41,641 nucleotides of DNA from SKLM01 sp964450435 (lineage in GTDB: Bacteria; Chloroflexota; Anaerolineae; B4-G1), in the NCBI GenBank assembly GCA_964450435.1, contig CAYVCX010000020.1, positions 1-41,641 of the forward strand. The letters run 5' to 3'. Both the position numbers and the translations under genes were made by a program. Under the pieces are notes generated by a model. That model made no database searches and was not told the origin of the DNA. It saw only the letters and a program-made list of their open reading frames with translations. Shown here in pieces: positions 16,952 through 25,493 of the stretch; the stretch's first letter is position 1, and each line of letters begins with the position of its first letter.

Positions 16952-17374
16952 TCACTCTGCGAACTCCAGCAGGAGATCGCCGTGGGCGACCTGACGACCC
17001 TCAGCGACGTGGAGGGCGGCAATGGTCCCCACGCGGGAAGCGCGGATCACGTTGTTCATCTTCATCGCCTCGATGACAAGGAGCGGGTCGCCGGCGGCAA
17101 CTTCCTCGCCAGGTTGCACGGCGATGGACTTGACCACTCCGGGCAGCGGGGCGGTGACTGCAGCGTCTGGGCCGCTGGGGATGGGCGCGCTCGTGGCTGG
17201 CGCAGCCTCGGGGATCGGCTCGGCAGTAGTTGCTTCTACACTGGCTGAGGGGGTTTCCACGCCCACCGTGAAGATCTCTCCGTTCACCTCCACCTGCACT
17301 TCTTCCTGGCGCGGATCGCCCAGCACCCTGACGTCAAAGGTCTGGTCATCCAGTGTGATCCGGTATCGTTTCAT
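16952..17374 (-). CDS. Biotin/lipoyl carrier protein of the Na+-pumping decarboxylase
   Basis: A 140-residue biotin carboxyl carrier. The N-terminal third (MKRYRITLDDQTFDV) is the small beta region seen in decarboxylase gamma/carrier subunits, followed by an Ala/Pro/Glu-rich flexible linker (about 43-75). The C-terminal biotinyl domain has EAMKMNN with the biotin-accepting Lys105. The start at 17374 is chosen because it gives an ATGA overlap with the preceding gamma-type gene; the frame continues upstream, but that part duplicates coding sequence of the neighbour. The carrier would shuttle CO2 from the carboxyltransferase to the membrane pump. Confidence 0.9.
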   Translation of the reverse strand: MKRYRITLDDQTFDVRVLGDPRQEEVQVEVNGEIFTVGVETPSASVEATTAEPIPEAAPATSAPIPSGPDAAVTAPLPGVVKSIAVQPGEEVAAGDPLLVIEAMKMNNVIRASRVGTIAALHVAEGRQVAHGDLLLEFAE

Positions 17375-17718
17375 CCGAGGCCTCTGCTCCGCCGATCCCG
17401 CGTTAGTTGCCGGTGGTGATGCAGCATCCACCACGCACTGACCGTCTCCTCCGTCGCCTTCTGTGCACCGACTTCGCTCATTTCCTCCTCCGCCCGCGCC
17501 AGCGCCGTCGCGACTACCGCTGCCTCCCGCTTCCCAGCCATTGCCACCCTGCTGTCGCCATCCCCTGTTGTTCTAACCCCTTGTCCCCGTGCCGGAGGGC
17601 GATCCTTGATGAGCACGGTCATCCCGTACATCAGACCGTAGAGGAGAAGCATAGCCACGAACAGCATCAGCATACCCAGGCCAGACACGACCAGCGCTGT
17701 TACGAGCCGACTTGCCAT
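17371..17718 (-). CDS. OadG-family small subunit of Na+-pumping decarboxylase
   Basis: A 115-residue protein with one strongly hydrophobic N-terminal helix (about residues 5-32, rich in L/V/M) and a charged cytoplasmic tail. This is the layout of OadG/MmdD gamma-delta subunits that hold the carboxyltransferase and pump together. Sequence similarity within this family is low, so the call rests on size, topology and position between the carboxyltransferase and biotin-carrier genes. The stop overlaps the carrier start (ATGA). The gene starts 31 bases after the carboxyltransferase stop, with AGGGGAAG before its ATG. Confidence 0.75.
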   Translation of the reverse strand: MASRLVTALVVSGLGMLMLFVAMLLLYGLMYGMTVLIKDRPPARGQGVRTTGDGDSRVAMAGKREAAVVATALARAEEEMSEVGAQKATEETVSAWWMLHHHRQLTRDRRSRGLG

Positions 17719-17749
17719 GCTTCCCCTGCCAATCTACCGGTCCAACAGC

Positions 17750-19300
17750 CTACAGTGGCACGTTGCCGTGCTTCTTTGGCAGCGGCATCGCCTGCTTATC
17801 CCCCAGAAAGTCGAGGGCAGCGGCCAACCTCGCTCGTGTCTCGCTCGGCAGAATGACATCGTCGACGTGACCGCTAGCCGCTGCTGCGTAGGGGTTGCCG
17901 AACTGCTCACGGAACTCAGCTGCCAGCTGCGCAGACAGCTCTTCCGGTTCTTCGGCTTTCGCCAGTTGCTTTCGGTGGAGAATGCTGACCGCCCCTTGGG
18001 CTCCCATCACCGCTATCTCCGCCGTCGGCCACGCGTAGACCAGGTCCGTGCGGACGTGCTTGCTGCTCATCACAATGTACGCCCCTCCGTAGGCTTTGCG
18101 GATGACAACACAAAGCTTCGGCACTGTCGCCTCCGAGTAGGCGTATACGATCTTGGCCCCATGGCGGATGATTCCACCATGCTCTTCCTCCGTCCCGGGC
18201 ATGAATCCAGGACAGTCCACAAAGGTCACCAGCGGGACGTTGAAGGCATCGCAAAAGCGGACAAAACGGGCAATCTTATCCGAGGCGTCGATGTCCAGCA
18301 CACCAGCCAGGTGGTCCGGTTGATTCGCCACCAGCCCCACCACTTCGCCCCGGAGCCGGGCGAAGCCAACGATCGCATTCTGGGCGAAGCGGGCGTGCAC
18401 CTCGAAGAAGCTGTCCCGGTCGAAGATGCTGGTGATCGCTTCTCGCACATCGTAGGGTTGATTTCCATCCCGAGGCACCAATGTGTCCAGTACTGAATCG
18501 GAAACCATCGGACCGTCCTGCGCCGACACCTGCGGGGGGGACTCCGCGTTGTTCGAGGGCAGGTAGCTCAGCAGCTTCCGCGTCGTAGCGAACGCCTCAT
18601 CCTCGTCCGTGGCGACGAAGTGAGCCACCCCGCTGATACTGGCGTGGGTGTTCCCACCTCCCAGCGTCTCAAAATCTACCTCCTCTCCCGTCACAGTCTT
18701 GATCACCTCCGGCCCGGTGATGAACATGTGGCTTATGCCTTCAGTCATGATGACGAAGTCGGTCAGTCCCGGAGAATAAACTGAGCCACCAGCACACGGA
18801 CCCAGCATCACGCTGATCTGTGGGATGAGACCGCTGGCCTGAGTGTTCCGCCAGAAGAGTTCGCTGTAGCCCGCCAGGCTCCACACCCCTTCCTGAATGC
18901 GCGCCCCCACCGAATCGTTCAGGGCGATGAAGGGTACGCCAGAACCCATAGCCAGATCCAGCACCTTGCAGACCTTCTGTGCCTGCGCCTCAGAAAAAGA
19001 CCCTCCCATCACCGTGAAGTCCTGCGCAGCCACAGCGACCCTCCGGCCTTCTATCCGGCCGAAGCCCACCACCGCACTGTCACCCGGGAACCGCTTCTCG
19101 TCCAGATCGAAGGCCGTATGCCGGTGCGTGACGAAGCGATCTACTTCCTCAAACGTGCCCGGGTCAACCAGACGGTCAATCCGCTCCCTGGCGGTCAGCT
19201 TTCCCTTGGCGTGCTGTTCTTTGATCGCCTCAGGACCTCCCCCTTGTCGCGCCGCCTCGCGGAGCTGGAGAAGTCGCTGGTTGAGATCATCAGCAGTCAT
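17750..19300 (-). CDS. Acyl-CoA carboxyltransferase/decarboxylase alpha subunit (MmdA/PccB type)
   Basis: A 516-residue biotin-dependent carboxyltransferase with two crotonase-like halves. N-terminal landmarks are KGKLTARERIDRLVDPGTFEE and NDSVGARIQEGV; C-terminal ones are DCPGFMPGTEEEHGGIIRHG, RKAYGGAYIVMSSKH and AWPTAEIAVMGAQGAV. The final KKHGNVPL is typical of propionyl-/methylmalonyl-CoA enzymes. With the Na+-pump subunits next to it, the likely role is decarboxylation of methylmalonyl-CoA or a similar acyl-CoA; no biotin carboxylase gene is seen here, which argues against a forward carboxylase. Glutaconyl-CoA or another malonyl-type substrate remains possible. GGGAGG precedes the ATG; the start lies 19 bases after the CoA-transferase stop. 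Confidence 0.9.
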   Translation of the reverse strand: MTADDLNQRLLQLREAARQGGGPEAIKEQHAKGKLTARERIDRLVDPGTFEEVDRFVTHRHTAFDLDEKRFPGDSAVVGFGRIEGRRVAVAAQDFTVMGGSFSEAQAQKVCKVLDLAMGSGVPFIALNDSVGARIQEGVWSLAGYSELFWRNTQASGLIPQISVMLGPCAGGSVYSPGLTDFVIMTEGISHMFITGPEVIKTVTGEEVDFETLGGGNTHASISGVAHFVATDEDEAFATTRKLLSYLPSNNAESPPQVSAQDGPMVSDSVLDTLVPRDGNQPYDVREAITSIFDRDSFFEVHARFAQNAIVGFARLRGEVVGLVANQPDHLAGVLDIDASDKIARFVRFCDAFNVPLVTFVDCPGFMPGTEEEHGGIIRHGAKIVYAYSEATVPKLCVVIRKAYGGAYIVMSSKHVRTDLVYAWPTAEIAVMGAQGAVSILHRKQLAKAEEPEELSAQLAAEFREQFGNPYAAAASGHVDDVILPSETRARLAAALDFLGDKQAMPLPKKHGNVPL

Positions 19301-19319
19301 AGAGCCTCCCGGATGGACA

Positions 19320-20528
19320 CTAGATCGCCCCGGACTCCCTCATCTCAGCCACCTCCGAGGGACGATAGCCCAGAAGCTCCCTCAACACTTCCTCCGTGTG
19401 TTGCCCCAGCATGGGCGGTGGCTGGCGCACCTCCGCCGGAGTCTGTGAGAGCTTGTAAGGGAAGCCCGCCAAGCGCACTGCGCCAACCGCAGGATGCTCC
19501 GCTTCCAGCTCGAGCTCTCGCGCCTCCGCCTGAGGGTGATCGAAGACCTCCGCCACCGTGTTGATCGGACCGCAGGGAAGCCCGGCCTCGCTCAACGCGG
19601 CCAGCCAGTCATCGGCATCGCGCTCAGCAAAGACCTCACCGAGCGCCTTCAGCAGTGCCGGCCGATTGGAGACGCGTGCCTCGTTGGTGTTGAAGCGAGG
19701 ATCCGCCCTCAACTCCGGCCGGTCGATGACCTCACACAGTTTGGCCCACTGCCGTTGGTTGGCCGCCGCCAGGGCGAACCACCGATCGCGGGCACGGAAA
19801 GCTTCGTAGGGAGCAATGTTGGGATGCGCATTGCCCAGGCGGCGAGAGGGCTCTCCTCCGACCAGGTAATTGGAGCCCACGTTCGTCAGCAGCGCCACGC
19901 TGGCATCCAGCAGCGAGACATCCACCAGCTGACCCTCGCCCGTCTCATCGCGCGCCCGAAGGGCTCCCAGGATCGCCGTCGCCGCGAACATGCCGGCCGT
20001 GATGTCCACAATCGGCACGCCCACCCGATAGGGTAGCCCTTCTGCCGGCCCGGTGATGCCCATCAGCCCGCCCTCGGCCTGGATGATGAAGTCGTAGCCC
20101 GGCCGCTTGGCCCAGGGGCCGGTGCGGCCGTAGCCGCTGATGGAGCAGTAGACCAGACCCGGGTTCAGAGCGCGGAGGTCATCGTATCCCAGCCCCATTC
20201 GATCCAGGGTGCCCGTCCGGAAGTTCTCCACCAACACATCGGACAGTTCGGCTAGCCGACGCACAACCTCCTGGCCGCTCAGGCTCTTGAGATTGACCGT
20301 CACGCTGCGTTTGTTGCGGTTGACGGAGATGAAATAGGCCGACTCCCCCGCATACGGCCCGTAGGGCTCTCCGACAAAAGGAGGCCCCCAGCTCCGGCTC
20401 TCGTCGCCCTGACCGGGCCGCTCCACCTTGATCACCTCCGCGCCCAGGTCACCCAGCATCATCGTGCAATAGGGCCCGGCTAGAGCCCGGGTCAGATCAA
20501 GGACACGCAAGTCTTCTAACGGTTGCAT
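19320..20528 (-). CDS. Class III (CaiB/BaiF) CoA-transferase
   Basis: A 402-residue family III CoA-transferase, which moves CoA between carboxylic acids through aspartyl anhydride/thioester intermediates. It opens with LEDLRVLDLTRALAGPYCTMMLGDLGAEVIKVERP and carries Asp146 in RPGYDFIIQAEGG, the position of the catalytic aspartate. NRNKRSVTVNLK and VSLLDASVALL are further family blocks. AGGAGG precedes the ATG. It would supply the CoA ester used by the decarboxylase encoded immediately downstream. The acid it activates is not known; succinate, oxalate and carnitine specificities cannot be told apart by eye. Confidence 0.91.
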   Translation of the reverse strand: MQPLEDLRVLDLTRALAGPYCTMMLGDLGAEVIKVERPGQGDESRSWGPPFVGEPYGPYAGESAYFISVNRNKRSVTVNLKSLSGQEVVRRLAELSDVLVENFRTGTLDRMGLGYDDLRALNPGLVYCSISGYGRTGPWAKRPGYDFIIQAEGGLMGITGPAEGLPYRVGVPIVDITAGMFAATAILGALRARDETGEGQLVDVSLLDASVALLTNVGSNYLVGGEPSRRLGNAHPNIAPYEAFRARDRWFALAAANQRQWAKLCEVIDRPELRADPRFNTNEARVSNRPALLKALGEVFAERDADDWLAALSEAGLPCGPINTVAEVFDHPQAEARELELEAEHPAVGAVRLAGFPYKLSQTPAEVRQPPPMLGQHTEEVLRELLGYRPSEVAEMRESGAI

Positions 20529-20702
20529 AATGCCTCCTGGCAGGTCTGCGACATGCCGTCACCACAGGCGCGCCGGATCCACCGATCCGGATGACGACGC
20601 CCCATCGAGACCGCTGCGGCGAAGCTGCTCTGCCACGGTCCCACCTCTGGCGCCGACGCGCTCACCGGACTCGCTTGGATGAGGCCAGCTCTTGAGTCCA
20701 GC

Positions 20703-23057
20703 CTACTCGTTCTCCTCCCGTTCCTGCAGCGCCAGGAAGATCTTCTCCGCCGACAGCGGCAGATCCTTGAACCGAATGCCGAGTGCGTCGTTGATGGCAT
20801 TGGCGATAGCCGGCGCGGTCTGCACCATCACGTGTTCGCCCACCCCGCGTGCTCCCCACGGCCCGTCCTCCAGCGGCGTCTCCACGTAGTCGCCGTGAAT
20901 CTCCTTCGGGACATCTACAGCGCTGGCAATACGGTAGTCCACCATGCTCGGGTTGAGAGGGCGACCTCTCTCGTCGAAGCGCAGAGCCTCAAAAGCAGAG
21001 CTCATTCCATGAACCGCGCCGCCCTCGATCTGGGTCATGATCAGGTCGGGGTTGATAGCTTTCCCCACGTCGTACGCGCTGGCGATCTTCAGGAAGTCGA
21101 TCTCACCGGTCTCGGTGTCTACCTCCAGGTCGACGGCTTGCGCACCGACCGTGTAGTGCACCACGGCACGGGGGCCCTGGCCGGTGTCAAAATCCAGGTT
21201 GGTCACGTAGGTGGGCATGAAGCTACCGCGCCCCACAATCGGCGCTCCCCTCCACCCTTCCACGTCCTCCTTCGGCAGGCCGTAGATCACCATCCCTTCC
21301 AGCGGCTGCTCTCGCTCGGACCTGTAGGAGATGACCACTCCGTTCCTGATGTCCAGATCGTCGGGACTCTCGTCCCAATCCTCCGCCACCAGCTCGAGGA
21401 TCTGTCGACGCGCATCTTCGGCGGCCGCCTTGACCGCGTTGCCCATCGACCACGTGATGCGGCTGGCGACCGTCTGCCATTCGTACGGGCTATACTTCGT
21501 GTCTATCGGCGCCACCACGCGCACCCACTCGAACGGCACACCAAGGGCCTGAGCCGCGACCTGCGCGGCGACGGTAAAAGCGCCCTGACCCAGCTCCTGC
21601 GCACCGATCTCCACGTTGAGCGTCGCATCCTCGTTGAAGCGCACCACGGCTGAGCTACCGGGGTTAGGGGGCATCGCCGGGGCCTTCCACATGATAGCGA
21701 TCCCCTTCCCCCGCCTCTTGTGAGGGGCGGATGGTTTCTCCCTCTTGTTCCAATCGATGGCCTCAGTGACCTTGTCGACGCAGGCCACCAGATCAATGGC
21801 AGGCATCTCCATCCCGGTCAGAATGGTATCGCCGGTCTTGACACAGTTGCGCCGCCTGAACTCAGCCGGATCCATCCCGATCTTCTCGGCCAGCTGATCC
21901 ATTATCTGCTCGATGCCCCAGTGAATCTCCGGCATTCCGAAGCCGCGCATCGGCCCACCGATCGGCAAGTTAGTGTACACAGAGCAGGAATCGCCCTTCA
22001 CGTTCGGGATGTCGTAAGGGCCGGTGCAGGAGTAGCCAGCCGCGCGGGCGATGTTAACGCCGTAGTCGTTATACGCTCCGCCGCCGAAGTAGTACTCGGT
22101 CTCCATCGCCAGCAAGTTGCCCTCGTCGTCGCAGCCGATCTTGGTCTGCGCCACCAGGCTCTGACGCATAGTCGTGCCTACAAACTCCTCTTCGCGCGTC
22201 ATGCGCAGCTTGACCGGATGCCCTTTGACCGCCCGGGCCAGAACCACCGCACAAGCCTCCATCGTTACACCGGCCTTGCCGCCGAACCCGCCGCCGACGT
22301 AGGGGGACATCACCCGCAGATTGCCATGCGGGATCCCGATGCTCTGGGCGATCAGGTCCCGCTGGGCGTGGGGCGACTGTGTGCTGGTCCACAACGTAAC
22401 CTCACCCGAAGCCTCCCACAGGGCCACCGATACGTGCGGCTCCAGCGGTACATGCTGGATCTGAGGCAGACTGAAGGTCATTTCCACGATGGCGGCGCAC
22501 TTGGGCCAGGCAGAATCCACATCCCCCTTCCGGAGCCTGAAGTGCTCCGAGATGTTCGTCCCGGGCTCGGGGAAGATAAAGGGGACCACCTCGTATTCAC
22601 CCAGATCGGGGTGGATTAGAGGGGCATCCGGCTGGATGGAGTCCATCGGCTCAAACACCGCGGGCAATTCCTCATACTCTACCTCCACCAGTCGAGTCGC
22701 TTCTTCCGCTATCGACTCGCTGGTAGCTACCACCCCGGCGACCGGCTCCCCAAAGTAGCGCACCCGCTCGCGGGCCAGGACGGGCCGATCGACGAGATAC
22801 ATCCCGACCAGCTCAGGCGCGTCCTCGCCCGTCACCACTGCCTTCACACCGGGCACCTCCAGCGCTTTACTCGTGTCTATGCGCTTGATCACCGCGTGCG
22901 CATGGGGGCTTCGCGCCAGGCGGGCGTGGTACAGGTTTGGTCCGAACTGTATGTCGTCGGTGAAAGTGGCGGCCCCGGTGAGCTTGTCGAACACATCTAC
23001 CCGCCGAACACTCTTACCGACGGGATCGGACGTGGATGTCGCTTCGTTTGCCGTCAT
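20703..23057 (-). CDS. Molybdenum hydroxylase large subunit (xanthine dehydrogenase/CoxL family)
   Basis: A 784-residue molybdopterin-binding subunit of the xanthine dehydrogenase family. These enzymes hydroxylate aromatic heterocycles or oxidise aldehydes using water. Seen are the N-terminal substrate-entry domain starting VGKSVRRVDVFDKLTG, the Moco segments YVGGGFGGKAG and NLPIGGPMRGFGMPE, the GAQELGQGA block, and the C-terminal GARGVGEHV with the expected catalytic Glu741. The CO-dehydrogenase active-site Cys loop (AYRCSFR) is absent, so this is not a CO dehydrogenase. The start at 23057 is chosen because AAAGGAG lies 9 bases before it; an upstream ATG at 23066 sits directly on that site. 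Only one base separates it from the small-subunit stop. Substrate unknown; purine, pyrimidine, pyridine or related ring fits the context. Confidence 0.92.
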   Translation of the reverse strand: MTANEATSTSDPVGKSVRRVDVFDKLTGAATFTDDIQFGPNLYHARLARSPHAHAVIKRIDTSKALEVPGVKAVVTGEDAPELVGMYLVDRPVLARERVRYFGEPVAGVVATSESIAEEATRLVEVEYEELPAVFEPMDSIQPDAPLIHPDLGEYEVVPFIFPEPGTNISEHFRLRKGDVDSAWPKCAAIVEMTFSLPQIQHVPLEPHVSVALWEASGEVTLWTSTQSPHAQRDLIAQSIGIPHGNLRVMSPYVGGGFGGKAGVTMEACAVVLARAVKGHPVKLRMTREEEFVGTTMRQSLVAQTKIGCDDEGNLLAMETEYYFGGGAYNDYGVNIARAAGYSCTGPYDIPNVKGDSCSVYTNLPIGGPMRGFGMPEIHWGIEQIMDQLAEKIGMDPAEFRRRNCVKTGDTILTGMEMPAIDLVACVDKVTEAIDWNKREKPSAPHKRRGKGIAIMWKAPAMPPNPGSSAVVRFNEDATLNVEIGAQELGQGAFTVAAQVAAQALGVPFEWVRVVAPIDTKYSPYEWQTVASRITWSMGNAVKAAAEDARRQILELVAEDWDESPDDLDIRNGVVISYRSEREQPLEGMVIYGLPKEDVEGWRGAPIVGRGSFMPTYVTNLDFDTGQGPRAVVHYTVGAQAVDLEVDTETGEIDFLKIASAYDVGKAINPDLIMTQIEGGAVHGMSSAFEALRFDERGRPLNPSMVDYRIASAVDVPKEIHGDYVETPLEDGPWGARGVGEHVMVQTAPAIANAINDALGIRFKDLPLSAEKIFLALQEREENE

Positions 23058-23058
23058 C

Positions 23059-23556
23059 TCAAACATCTCCTTTCATCGACGCACTCGGGCCGCCTTCCTC
23101 CGCGGCCGTCTGGACGGCCTCGACGAGGCGCAGGTAGCCGGTGCAGCGGCATAGATTGCCAACCAGCGCCAGCTTTGTCTCCTCCTCAGTGGGCTTCGGG
23201 TTGCGCTCCAACAGGGCATGGGCAGAGATCAACACGCCTGGCGTGCAGAAACCGCATTGCACAGCGTTATGCTCCGCAAATGCCTCCTGCACCCGCGTCA
23301 ATTGGCCGTCTTCGGCCAGTCCCTCGACCGTGACGATCTCAGCGCCGTCGGCCTCCACTGCCAACACCATGCAGGAGTTGACCGGTTCCCCGTTCATCAG
23401 GATAGTGCACGCTCCGCACTCGCCTGCAGAGCATCCGTTCTTCGTGCCGGTGAGCGCCAGCCTCTCCCGTAGCATCCGGAGCAACGTCTCGTTTGACTGG
23501 ACGTTCAGGCGCTCCTTGGCGCCGTTCACAGTCAGAGTAATCGGATGGGTTCCCAT
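23059..23556 (-). CDS. Molybdenum hydroxylase small subunit, two [2Fe-2S] clusters (CoxS family)
   Basis: A 165-residue iron-sulfur subunit passing electrons from the Mo site to FAD. The plant-ferredoxin-like cluster is bound by Cys42, Cys47, Cys50 and Cys62 (GCSAGECGAC...SC), and the second cluster in the helical domain by Cys101, Cys104, Cys136 and Cys138 (QCGFC...CRC). All eight ligands are present. The start at 23556 (MGTHPITLTVNG) lies one base after the FAD-subunit stop; the frame runs 12 codons further upstream but those overlap the neighbour. GGAGG lies about 11 bases before the ATG. Confidence 0.94.
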   Translation of the reverse strand: MGTHPITLTVNGAKERLNVQSNETLLRMLRERLALTGTKNGCSAGECGACTILMNGEPVNSCMVLAVEADGAEIVTVEGLAEDGQLTRVQEAFAEHNAVQCGFCTPGVLISAHALLERNPKPTEEETKLALVGNLCRCTGYLRLVEAVQTAAEEGGPSASMKGDV

Positions 23557-23557
23557 C

Positions 23558-24454
23558 TTACTTGCCCTCCTCCATCTGCGCCCAAACCTCACGCAGTGCC
23601 CGCCGCGTCAGGGCGCGAACCATCGCCTCGCGGTACTCAGCACTGGCTCGAACATCGTCAATCGGCGCTGCGGCGCCCATGGCCTTCTCAGCTGCCAGCG
23701 AGAAAACCCCTTCTCCCGGCGGGCTCGCCGCCAATGCTTGCTCCGCCTGCCGCGCCCGCAGTGGTACCGGCCCCACCGACGCCAGGCCGATCCGGAAACC
23801 ATATCCGGAGCCTGTCCCATTCGGGAAGCCGAGGACCGCCACGCCAGCAATCGCCAGATCACCGGCTTTGTTGCGGCCCAACTTGAGATACTTCCCTGCA
23901 CTACCCGCCGGTGGGATCGGGAAGCGAACCCCCGTCATGAACTCACCCGGCTGAATCGCTGTCGCGCCCGGGCCAAGGAAGAACTCCTCGGCCGGTACCA
24001 CCCGCTCTCCGCTTGGCCCGTGGAGAACCATGCACCCCTCCAGTAACAATGTGGCTGGGGCAGTGTCGGCGGCCGGGGAAGCGTTGCACAGGTTGCCGCC
24101 CAACGTGGCGCGGTTGCGTAGCTGGTAGGAGGCGACGGAGTTGGCCGCCTCCACTAGCAGTGGATAGTGCGTCTGCACGACCGGGTGACCGGCGACCTCG
24201 TTGAGTGTGGCCGCCGCGCCAATGCTCAATCCCTCCTCTTCGTCGTACCGAATCGCCCGCATACCCGGCAGACGCTTGACATCCACCATCGTCTCGGGAC
24301 GGACCAATCCGTCGCGCATCCGCACGAAGAGGTCGGTGCCGCCCATGAAGGGACGTGCTTGGTCAGGGCTTTCAGCGAGTATGCGACTGGCCTCAGCCAG
24401 CGAGGCGGGCTTGACATAGTCGAACTCAGGGAGTCCGGGACTCGGCATGTACAT
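23558..24454 (-). CDS. Molybdenum hydroxylase FAD-binding subunit (CoxM family)
   Basis: A 298-residue flavoprotein subunit that hands electrons from the iron-sulfur subunit to an external acceptor. FAD-binding motifs are GGTDLF (38-43) and TLGGNLCNASPAAD (117-130). The N-terminal PEFDYVKPASLAEA is typical. The ATG at 24454 is chosen with GGAGGTGG about 8 bases upstream; a GTG one codon earlier is possible. It is the first of the medium-small-large set, 160 bases after the ABC permease gene. No clear promoter or terminator was seen in that gap. Confidence 0.93.
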   Translation of the reverse strand: MYMPSPGLPEFDYVKPASLAEASRILAESPDQARPFMGGTDLFVRMRDGLVRPETMVDVKRLPGMRAIRYDEEEGLSIGAAATLNEVAGHPVVQTHYPLLVEAANSVASYQLRNRATLGGNLCNASPAADTAPATLLLEGCMVLHGPSGERVVPAEEFFLGPGATAIQPGEFMTGVRFPIPPAGSAGKYLKLGRNKAGDLAIAGVAVLGFPNGTGSGYGFRIGLASVGPVPLRARQAEQALAASPPGEGVFSLAAEKAMGAAAPIDDVRASAEYREAMVRALTRRALREVWAQMEEGK

Positions 24455-24617
24455 CACAAACCACCTCCTTCGTCATTTGGACAGTAGCTTGGCTATCTTG
24501 CATCGACCTGGAAAAAGCGCTTCACGGCTTAACCGAGCCCTGGTGCCACTCCGGGCACCGGGTCAGCGTGTTTCTGCAGCCTATCGGAGGAATCTAGTCA
24601 GACCTGGGACAGGCATG

Positions 24618-25493
24618 TCACTCCGTTATGTAGGGCTCTCCCAGCGCCTCCGGCTTTGCGCCCCCCCACCTGAGCCTGAACCACCTGGTGGAAATCATCA
24701 CCAACACCCCTAGGGTGATGGCAAAGGGGATCATTCTCCAGATGTACCTGGAAAGAACGCCGGGCAGGACGAGCTGCGGATTGAGCGACAGCTGCCACAG
24801 GGTCCCGAAAAGCAAAGAACCAACGAGCAGAATCAGGGGATTCCACATGGAAAAGAACACGAGAGCCAATGCGATGAACCCCCACCCCATCAGGAAGTTG
24901 TAGTTCCAGACCGGGTTGTAGAACAACGAGTAGACCGCACCGGCAAGTCCCCCGAGCATCCCTCCCACGGTCACGCACAAATAGCGGATCTTCGTGACAT
25001 CAATCCCCGAGACCTCCGCGACTGATGGATCCTCTCCCACCGATCTTATCCGCAGCCCCAGGCCCGTCCTGGATAGCACGAACCAGGAAATGCCCACAAG
25101 TGCGATGCCTACGTAGAAGAACGGAGACACACCAAAGATCGTCGGTATTCTATCCATCCCCAAGGGCCCCGTGTAGGGGTTGCCGATGTAGGTGGTAAGG
25201 CCGAAGCCAGCGATCCATATGCCCATCCCGCTCACCACCTGGTCGACACCCAACGTAGCGGAGAAGAAGCCGTGGAGAAGGCCAAGCAGCCCTCCGATGG
25301 CAATGCCAGCCAAGAATCCGAGTAAGTGGCTCTCCGTGGTTTGGGCAACGATGAAGCCCATGGTGGCGCCGAAGAGCATCACGCCCTCAAGTCCAACGTT
25401 CAGAATCCCTGACCGCTGATCGATGAGTTCGCCGAGAGCGGCAAGGCTCAGAATCGTTGAGGCTTCTAGGCTTCTGGCGATGAAATCCCACAT
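24618..25493 (-). CDS. ABC transporter permease, nucleoside/BMP type (NupQ/YufQ-like)
   Basis: A 291-residue permease of the branched-chain/ribose (BPD_transp_2) group found with BMP-type binding proteins. It has about eight hydrophobic helices and the family blocks LGELIDQRSGILNVGLEG near the N-terminus and RSVGEDPSVAEVSGIDV in the cytoplasmic coupling loop. The ATG follows directly on the stop of the first permease gene with no gap. Substrates of characterised relatives are nucleosides; here a nucleobase, ureide or other N-heterocycle is equally possible. Confidence 0.92.
   Translation of the reverse strand: MWDFIARSLEASTILSLAALGELIDQRSGILNVGLEGVMLFGATMGFIVAQTTESHLLGFLAGIAIGGLLGLLHGFFSATLGVDQVVSGMGIWIAGFGLTTYIGNPYTGPLGMDRIPTIFGVSPFFYVGIALVGISWFVLSRTGLGLRIRSVGEDPSVAEVSGIDVTKIRYLCVTVGGMLGGLAGAVYSLFYNPVWNYNFLMGWGFIALALVFFSMWNPLILLVGSLLFGTLWQLSLNPQLVLPGVLSRYIWRMIPFAITLGVLVMISTRWFRLRWGGAKPEALGEPYITE

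Noticed and set aside
20679..21653. A 324-codon plus-strand frame opposite the molybdenum hydroxylase
   Set aside because: Antisense to clear family motifs, His- and Arg-rich shadow protein with no recognisable domain. The same holds for 21720-22619 and 25533-26564.
20703..24454. Aerobic CO dehydrogenase (coxMSL)
   Set aside because: Gene order and subunit types match, but the active-site AYRCSFR-type Cys loop of true CO dehydrogenase is missing from the large subunit.
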